A DNA stretch of 10,022 nucleotides from DATEAV01 sp964575425 (GTDB lineage Bacteria > Chloroflexota > Anaerolineae > Anaerolineales > E44-bin32). The DNA is taken from NCBI GenBank assembly GCA_964575425.1, contig CAZNRD010000071.1:1-10022 (forward strand), read 5' to 3'. Positions within the stretch are counted from its first letter, which is position 1; every line of letters starts with the position of its first letter. Below are positions 5,819 through 10,022 of this stretch, one piece after another. Position numbers and translations under genes: made by a program. The notes beneath the pieces are model-generated. The model saw only the letters and a list, made by a program, of their open reading frames with translations, was not told where the DNA came from and ran no database searches.

Positions 5819-8362
5819 TTGCGGCGAGCCATCTGTGCGCTCGTCCTGGGGTGTGTGCTGAGCCTGACCGGGGCCGCGGCAGCCCAGGCCGATGGAGGGC
5901 TGTGGGTCTACTACGAGGGGCCGGCGGAGCCGAGTTCCGTGCGTCAGGCGCTGGGGTTGGCCGAGGAGGTCTATTTTACGGATGACCTGGAGCATGCTGA
6001 AGTGCTCGTGCTCGAAGGCGTGCCGAATGAGGCAGCGGCTGTAGGCGACCGTGTGCGGCGCGGAGCAGGGCTGCTGTGGGTCGTGAGTCCGGAGGTGAAG
6101 GCCGAGCAGCTCAGCCAGGTCCTCGGTGTTTCGGTGCAGGTTTCGTTCGAGCAAGACGCTGTGGGCCTGGTTCCGGGATCAGACCCTGAGGCGCAGGCCC
6201 TTGCCCGCCAAGTCGTCTGGGCCAGCGCGCCGCAAGTGCGGGAGCGCATGCGATTGGAGGGATCGGGGATCAGCGGGCTGGCCCAGTCCTACGAGGATGG
6301 CAGCCCGGTGTTGTGCATGTTGCAGGTGGGGGAGGGCAGGGCGCATCTACTGCTCGCGTTCCTGGGGGAGGCGAACAAGCAGTTTCAGGATTGGGCCTAT
6401 TTCAACTATCTGATCTACCACCTGGTGATGCAGGCGGGCGGTCGGGCGCCTCAGACCTTCGCCGACTTCCCCGGATCGCCAGTGCCCCACGAACGCGAGC
6501 AGGTTCTCCTTTTCGGTGCGCTGGGCGGCATGCTGGTGCTGGCAGTCGTGGCCTTCTGGCGCGTGCGGCGGTACAGCCTGGCACATCCCGAGGCGCTGGA
6601 GGCACTGGTCGCCGATCGAGGTCGTTACTCGGCGCGCGAGGCGGGCACGGGCTGGGAGGAGATCGGCTTCCACCGGCCGCTGGGCGGGTTCCTCTTCGCG
6701 TTCATGTTTGGGCTGGTGATGTTCATCCCGCTCATCGTCTACCAGAACTTAATCCTGCCGGGATACATCCTGCCCTCTGCTCAGGCGCTTGGCATCTGGG
6801 GGCGAGTGGTGCAGTTCTTCAACCTGCTCTGGCTCCTGTTCGACATGGGCACCAGCAGCGCCATGGTCCGCTTCTTCGCGGAGGAGCGCGTGCAGAACCC
6901 GCGGCGGGCGGTCCAATACGTCCAGGTGTTCGTGTGGTGGCAGGTGCTCTCGGGGACGATCCAGGTGGCTTTGGTGACCGCGCTGGCGGGGACGCTGCTT
7001 CCGCACACCCACTACGCGCTGTATGCGTGGAGCATCATCGTTCACACGCTGATCCAACTGCCCGGCTTCTATCAGGTATATCGCCACACTCTGACGGCCC
7101 TGCAGCGTTTTGACTATGCTCAGATGATCGACATGGCGGTCGCAACGGCCCTGCCCATGCTCACCCAGCCTGTGCTGGTGACACTCCTTGTCGCGTGGGG
7201 GCAGGCACAGCCGGTCTTTGGCATGGCGATGGGAGGTCTGATCGGCCTCGGCCTGGCTGCCTACGCGACGGAGGCACTCGCCTTCCTGCTGGGTTTCTTT
7301 CTCTATCGCAGGCTAGGTCTGACCGCGCGGCTGCTCTTCCTGGCACACTTCGACTTTCCCATCGTCAAGACGGCTTTGCGCTTCGGGGTCTTCGACATGC
7401 TGGCGTCGCTATCGTGGGCGGTGGGACAGGCCTTCGAGATTCTGGTGACGCAGAGGCTGATCAACTACGCGGAGGTCTGGGGCAACTGGACCATCGCCCA
7501 GAACTTTGTCTATGCTTACCAGGTGCTGCAGATACTCTACGGCAACCTGGTTCCAGCCATCTCGGAAGCGATCTCTCAAGGCCGCCGGCTGCTCAGCCAG
7601 TTCTACGCCGTCATGGCGTATAAGTGGGGCGGCCTGATGAGCGCCTTTGTCGGCGCCGTCTTGCTGGCGGTTGCCGACCGCTTCATTCTGGGTGCGACCG
7701 GCCCGGAATTCGTCCGCGCCGCCTCGTACGCCACGCCGCTGATCCTCTGGGGAGCGATCCAATATCCATCCTGGGTGGGCGACAGCGTGCAGCTGGGGGC
7801 CAACCGTCCGTACCTCAAGACCGCTCTGGTTGCGGCGGAGCAGGCGCTGCGCGTGTCGCTGGCCTTCGTGCTCCTTGGGTACTTCCAGGTCTATGCGCTG
7901 GTCATTGCATACTTCGTCGGGCTCCTGAGCAAAGACATCGCGGCATACTTCGTCAACCACCGCGTGTGTTTCCCGCAGCGGTTCTACATCTGGCAGTCTC
8001 TCGTTGCTCCCGTGCTGGCGGGCGTGGTGCACTTTGCCTTTGTGCGCTGGATCGGAGGCCTCGTCTGGCGGGAGGACCAGGTGAGCAGCGTGTTGATGTT
8101 CCTGCTTGGCATCCTGCCCTCGTACCCCGTGTTTGCGTTCCTCTACGGCCTCTTCGGGGGCTGGGAGGACGAGGGGCTGGCAGAACTGCGTCGGGCTGTC
8201 AATCTCAGCGGCTTCATGCGACCATTGGCCTGGCTCTTCTGGGGAGCGACAAGGCTTGGCGCGAGCCTCAGCCCGCTGCACGGCCGGTTTCCAATCACGG
8301 TCCGGGCAGCGGCAATGGACGAGGCGCAGTTGCTGACACGGGAGAGGGTGCCGCTGAGGTAG
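5819..8362 (+). CDS. Wzx/MATE-like polysaccharide flippase with N-terminal secreted domain
   Basis: This is an 847-residue membrane protein starting at TTG behind a strong Shine-Dalgarno. Residues 1-24 form a signal peptide (basic LRRA, hydrophobic core, cleavage after AQA). Residues 25-226 are an extracytoplasmic alpha/beta domain with GAGLLWVVSP and GEGRAHLLLAFLGE. These resemble class I glutamine-amidotransferase-like domains without a catalytic Cys; this match is an inference. A membrane helix lies near 227-248, followed by a charged cytoplasmic loop to about 287. From there to about 800, some 12-14 hydrophobic segments follow with features of polysaccharide exporters of the MOP superfamily (FDMGTSSAMVRFFAEE, then TALQRFDYAQMIDM and LGANRPYLKTALV). 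The probable role is flipping lipid-linked glycans. Standard Wzx proteins are 400-500 residues and lack such an N-terminal domain. Co-transcription with the GH1 gene is likely. Confidence 0.8.
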   Translation: MRRAICALVLGCVLSLTGAAAAQADGGLWVYYEGPAEPSSVRQALGLAEEVYFTDDLEHAEVLVLEGVPNEAAAVGDRVRRGAGLLWVVSPEVKAEQLSQVLGVSVQVSFEQDAVGLVPGSDPEAQALARQVVWASAPQVRERMRLEGSGISGLAQSYEDGSPVLCMLQVGEGRAHLLLAFLGEANKQFQDWAYFNYLIYHLVMQAGGRAPQTFADFPGSPVPHEREQVLLFGALGGMLVLAVVAFWRVRRYSLAHPEALEALVADRGRYSAREAGTGWEEIGFHRPLGGFLFAFMFGLVMFIPLIVYQNLILPGYILPSAQALGIWGRVVQFFNLLWLLFDMGTSSAMVRFFAEERVQNPRRAVQYVQVFVWWQVLSGTIQVALVTALAGTLLPHTHYALYAWSIIVHTLIQLPGFYQVYRHTLTALQRFDYAQMIDMAVATALPMLTQPVLVTLLVAWGQAQPVFGMAMGGLIGLGLAAYATEALAFLLGFFLYRRLGLTARLLFLAHFDFPIVKTALRFGVFDMLASLSWAVGQAFEILVTQRLINYAEVWGNWTIAQNFVYAYQVLQILYGNLVPAISEAISQGRRLLSQFYAVMAYKWGGLMSAFVGAVLLAVADRFILGATGPEFVRAASYATPLILWGAIQYPSWVGDSVQLGANRPYLKTALVAAEQALRVSLAFVLLGYFQVYALVIAYFVGLLSKDIAAYFVNHRVCFPQRFYIWQSLVAPVLAGVVHFAFVRWIGGLVWREDQVSSVLMFLLGILPSYPVFAFLYGLFGGWEDEGLAELRRAVNLSGFMRPLAWLFWGATRLGASLSPLHGRFPITVRAAAMDEAQLLTRERVPLR

Positions 8363-8388
8363 GGGGCACGCGGCTCCCGGGAAGGCAG

Positions 8389-8418
8389 GCCGCCGGATGT
8401 GGGGGGGCATCCGGCGGC
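8389..8418 (+). terminator. Stem-loop 1 after the flippase gene
   Basis: GCCGCCGGATG and CATCCGGCGGC form a perfect 11-bp stem with the 8-nt loop TGGGGGGG, 26 nt after the stop codon. No T-tract follows. It is probably a terminator or mRNA 3'-end stabiliser for the GH1-flippase transcript. Confidence 0.6.
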
Positions 8419-8425
8419 TGCAAGA

Positions 8426-8482
8426 TCAGGGGCCTGGCCGCTCGTGCAGGGGGGCACGGAGGCGGCAGGAGTGATCCCCTGA
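8426..8482. repeat. Stem-loop 2: long imperfect hairpin
   Basis: The outer stem TCAGGGG/CCCCTGA (8426-8432 with 8476-8482) continues after an internal loop into CCT/AGG, a one-base bulge and GCCGC/GCGGC (8437-8441 with 8462-8466). It then continues into CGTGC/GCACG (8443-8447 with 8454-8458), closed by AGGGGG. About 20 pairs are formed, nearly all in GC-rich stems. Function unknown. Confidence 0.5.
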
Positions 8483-8524
8483 GACGGGAGCGGATACCTG
8501 TCAGTGACAAAACGCTGTCCCGTC
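8483..8524. repeat. Stem-loop 3, abutting stem-loop 2
   Basis: GACGGGA pairs with TCCCGTC (8483-8489 with 8518-8524). GCG/CGC continues the stem after a 2-nt bulge. The apical part holds the small palindrome TGTCAGTGACA (8499-8509). It starts at the base directly after stem-loop 2. Confidence 0.45.
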
Positions 8525-8565
8525 CTCACCCTATACTAACACTAAACCGGTCAAGATTGTATTAG

Positions 8566-8582
8566 AAAAATGTGAAGATCAC
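8566..8582 (-). terminator. Weak intrinsic terminator of the NYN-domain gene
   Basis: On the minus strand GTGA-TCT-TCAC forms a 4-bp stem that overlaps the stop codon and is followed by ATTTTTC. The stem is short, but this is one of the few T-tracts in the window. Confidence 0.3.
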
Positions 8583-9052
8583 CTTCTGCCACCAGGCTTT
8601 CGGCGACGGAAGCAGGCTTCCCAGGAGTCAATTTCATCCGGATCGAGGGGGGCGTCGGGCTTCTCGGCAGCGAGCGGTTGGGTGGTGAGGCGGCGGGCGA
8701 ACTGAGGGCTGGTCAGGGTGCGAGCGCCGGAGCGGGCGGCGGCGGCCCGCAGTTCAGCGTCGGAGCTTACGACTGTCCAATTGCGGGCTTCGCGGCCCAG
8801 GCGAGCCAGGTGAGCCTGGATGGCCTGGTCGGCCGTGCGCGGCGGCGTGACGAAGCGCAGGGTGAGCCCGGCGCGCGACGCGGGGCGCTCGGTGCCTGGC
8901 TGACCGCGATCGAAGTAGACCACCGCCTGACTGCGTGTTCGCTGGCAGAACAGCAACATCCGTCGTGCCAGAGCCGCCTCGTCGTCGGGATCGCTCAGCT
9001 GCAGGTCGGGCAGGTGCGCGATGAGGTTGTGTCCGTCGATGAGGTAGGGCAT
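8579..9052 (-). CDS. YacP-like NYN-domain ribonuclease
   Basis: This 157-residue protein has a NYN (PIN-like) nuclease domain. It opens with YLIDGHNLI (D6, N9), then VVYFDRG (D48), TADQAIQ (D75) and VVSSDAELRAAA (D98). These acidic residues are in the order expected for the metal-binding pocket of the YacP/DUF901 family. The tail IDSWEACFRRR is typical of this group. YacP relatives (Rae1 in Bacillus subtilis) cleave mRNA on ribosomes; whether this protein does so is inference. It is cytoplasmic, with no membrane segment. ATG 9052 is chosen because the family starts right at the first strand, and AAGG lies about 8 nt upstream. The gene has its own promoter, diverges from the LysM gene and converges on the flippase gene. 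Confidence 0.85.
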   Translation of the reverse strand: MPYLIDGHNLIAHLPDLQLSDPDDEAALARRMLLFCQRTRSQAVVYFDRGQPGTERPASRAGLTLRFVTPPRTADQAIQAHLARLGREARNWTVVSSDAELRAAAARSGARTLTSPQFARRLTTQPLAAEKPDAPLDPDEIDSWEACFRRRKPGGRR

Positions 9053-9072
9053 CGCTTGGGCCTTGCCGCACC

Positions 9073-9100
9073 ATTGTAGGGGGCCGCGGCGCCCGGTCAA
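9073..9100 (-). promoter_or_regulatory. Sigma70-type promoter of the NYN-domain gene
   Basis: On the minus strand TTGACC (9100-9095) and TACAAT (9078-9073) are separated by 16 bp. The predicted start near 9066 leaves a leader of about 13 nt containing the AAGG. Confidence 0.7.
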
Positions 9101-9123
9101 TTCCGTTTTCGTTTCACCTATGC

Positions 9124-9129
9124 TATCAT
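9124..9129 (+). promoter_or_regulatory. -10 of the LysM/lamin-tail gene
   Basis: TATCAT ends 7 nt before GTG 9137, the same distance as in the kinase-like gene, implying a leaderless GTG start. The -35 position (TTCCGT at 9101-9106, 17-bp spacer) is weak. TATGCT at 9119-9124 is an alternative. Confidence 0.45.
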
Positions 9130-9136
9130 GCGGCCC

Positions 9137-9895
9137 GTGGGCACCGTGCGGCGAAGCGGCTCCAATCCCTATGTGCGCTTCCTGGCACTGAACGTCGTTG
9201 TCTCGGCCGTGACGATGCTGATCGTGCTGGCGATCTGGGATCGCCGTCCGGCGGCCCGACCGTCCTCGACTCCAACGGCCACGATCAACGTGGGTGCTCT
9301 GGTGGCGACGGCGCTGCCCTCTCCCACGGCCACCTTGCCGCCCTCCCCCACGCCTGCCACGTACACCGTCCAGCCCGGAGACACGCTCTTCCACATCTCG
9401 CAGGTGCTTGGCATCGATATGGAAGCCATCATGGCCGCCAACGGGATCACCGATCCCAACACTCTGGATGTGGGGCAGGTGCTGCGCATTCCCCAGGTCG
9501 AGAGTGGATCCGAATCGCAGCCGCGGCCCTCGCTGCCAGAAGGTGCGCCCTTGCCCAGCGCCACGCCGAATCCGGATGTCCAGTCACCCCGTGTTCAAAT
9601 CCGAGAGGTCAGCGGGCGCGGGAATCTCCAGGCCGAGACTGTCCTTCTGCTCAACACCGGCGGCCAGGCCGACATGACCGGCTGGACGATCGACGATGGG
9701 CGCGGCCACCGCTACACCTTCCCCAACTTCACCCTCCACAACGATGGCGCTGTCAACCTCCACACCAAGGCCGGGATCGACAACCCCATCGACCTGTACT
9801 GGGGCCTGACGCAGGCCGTCTGGCTTCCCGGCACCACCGTGACGCTGCGCGACGCGAGCGGCCAGGTCCACGATACCTTTCGCATCCCTGGATGA
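9137..9895 (+). CDS. Membrane-anchored LysM and lamin-tail domain protein
   Basis: Counted from GTG 9137, this 252-residue protein has a short basic N-terminus and one membrane helix at about 14-34, without a cleavage site. A Pro/Thr/Ser-rich extracellular linker follows to about 75. A LysM domain spans about 76-119 (YTVQPGDTLFHISQVLGID to VGQVLRIP), which binds peptidoglycan or related glycans. A second low-complexity linker leads to a beta-rich C-terminal domain (about 153-250) of lamin-tail (LTD) type, with VLLLNTGGQADMTGWTIDD and VTLRDASGQVHDTF. LTD domains in secreted bacterial proteins are thought to mediate surface contacts; the ligand here is unknown. ATG 9128 would add three residues but falls inside the probable -10. 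The role is likely cell-envelope structural. Confidence 0.88.
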   Translation: MGTVRRSGSNPYVRFLALNVVVSAVTMLIVLAIWDRRPAARPSSTPTATINVGALVATALPSPTATLPPSPTPATYTVQPGDTLFHISQVLGIDMEAIMAANGITDPNTLDVGQVLRIPQVESGSESQPRPSLPEGAPLPSATPNPDVQSPRVQIREVSGRGNLQAETVLLLNTGGQADMTGWTIDDGRGHRYTFPNFTLHNDGAVNLHTKAGIDNPIDLYWGLTQAVWLPGTTVTLRDASGQVHDTFRIPG

Positions 9896-9924
9896 CAGGT
9901 ACCGTGTGGAGCCGATTGGCGGAA

Positions 9925-9938
9925 TCCCGCCTGCGGGA
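9925..9938 (+). terminator. Small hairpin after the LysM gene
   Basis: TCCCG-CCTG-CGGGA forms a 5-bp stem with a 4-nt loop, 29 nt after the stop. No T-tract follows. The rest of the window to 10022 shows no gene I can support. Confidence 0.25.
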
Positions 9939-10022
9939 GGCGATCGAGGCGGGCAGGTTCAATGGGCTGATTGTATGAAAGCGCTGCACCTCCCGTTACA
10001 CTGATGGTGCCTATCCCATCTG

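Noticed and set aside
8389..8524. Integron attC site or CRISPR remnant in the hairpin cluster
   Set aside because: No RYYYAAC/GTTRRRY core pair, no integrase and no equal-length direct repeats are present.
8504..8537. Plus-strand promoter from GTGACA and TATACT in the convergent region
   Set aside because: The 22-bp spacer is too long and no gene lies downstream on that strand.
9975..10004. Short frame or start of a new gene at the right edge
   Set aside because: The ATG at 9975 gives only nine codons. A frame from ATG 10004 is too short in the window to judge.

Overview
This is a GC-rich bacterial window, probably from a Chloroflexota (Anaerolineae-like) chromosome. The assignment is an inference. 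It rests on high GC, frequent GTG/TTG starts, a membrane-anchored LysM plus lamin-tail protein with a Pro/Thr/Ser linker, and genes that seem to be transcribed one by one with short or absent leaders. No rRNA, ribosomal-protein or marker gene is present to settle it.

Positions 1-1580 are accessory DNA. An IS630-family element enters from the left edge; its transposase is split over two frames at a run of seven A. It runs directly into the C-terminal part of a type II restriction endonuclease of apparent XcyI/Cfr9I type, whose N-terminal part is missing. The simplest reading is an IS insertion into a restriction-modification locus. Positions 1583-1772 hold nothing I can support. A class I SAM-dependent methyltransferase gene on the minus strand follows (1773-2513).

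Positions 2560-3503 carry three separate tRNA genes: Pro(TGG), Gly(TCC) and a CAT-anticodon tRNA (elongator Met or lysidine-modified Ile2). A small gene of unknown function lies between the first two. tRNA-Pro and the CAT tRNA have good sigma70-type promoters with 17-bp spacers, tRNA-Gly only a -10-like hexamer. GC-rich hairpins follow tRNA-Pro and tRNA-Gly. The tRNA-Pro promoter overlaps the -10 of the divergent methyltransferase gene.

Positions 3685-8362 hold three + strand genes. The first is a thymidylate-kinase-like protein with a degenerate P-loop and an apparently leaderless start. The second is a cytoplasmic GH1 beta-glycosidase with complete catalytic motifs. The third, starting 49 nt after the glycosidase, is a large membrane protein in which a signal peptide and extracytoplasmic domain are joined to a Wzx/MATE-like polysaccharide flippase. 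The last two look like an operon, possibly linking glycoside turnover with surface glycan export.

Positions 8363-8578, between convergent genes, contain three stem-loops that almost abut. Beyond them a YacP-like NYN-domain nuclease gene (minus) and a membrane-anchored LysM/lamin-tail protein gene (plus) diverge from a 75-bp region with promoters for both. Positions 9896-10022 contain one small hairpin and no gene I can support.
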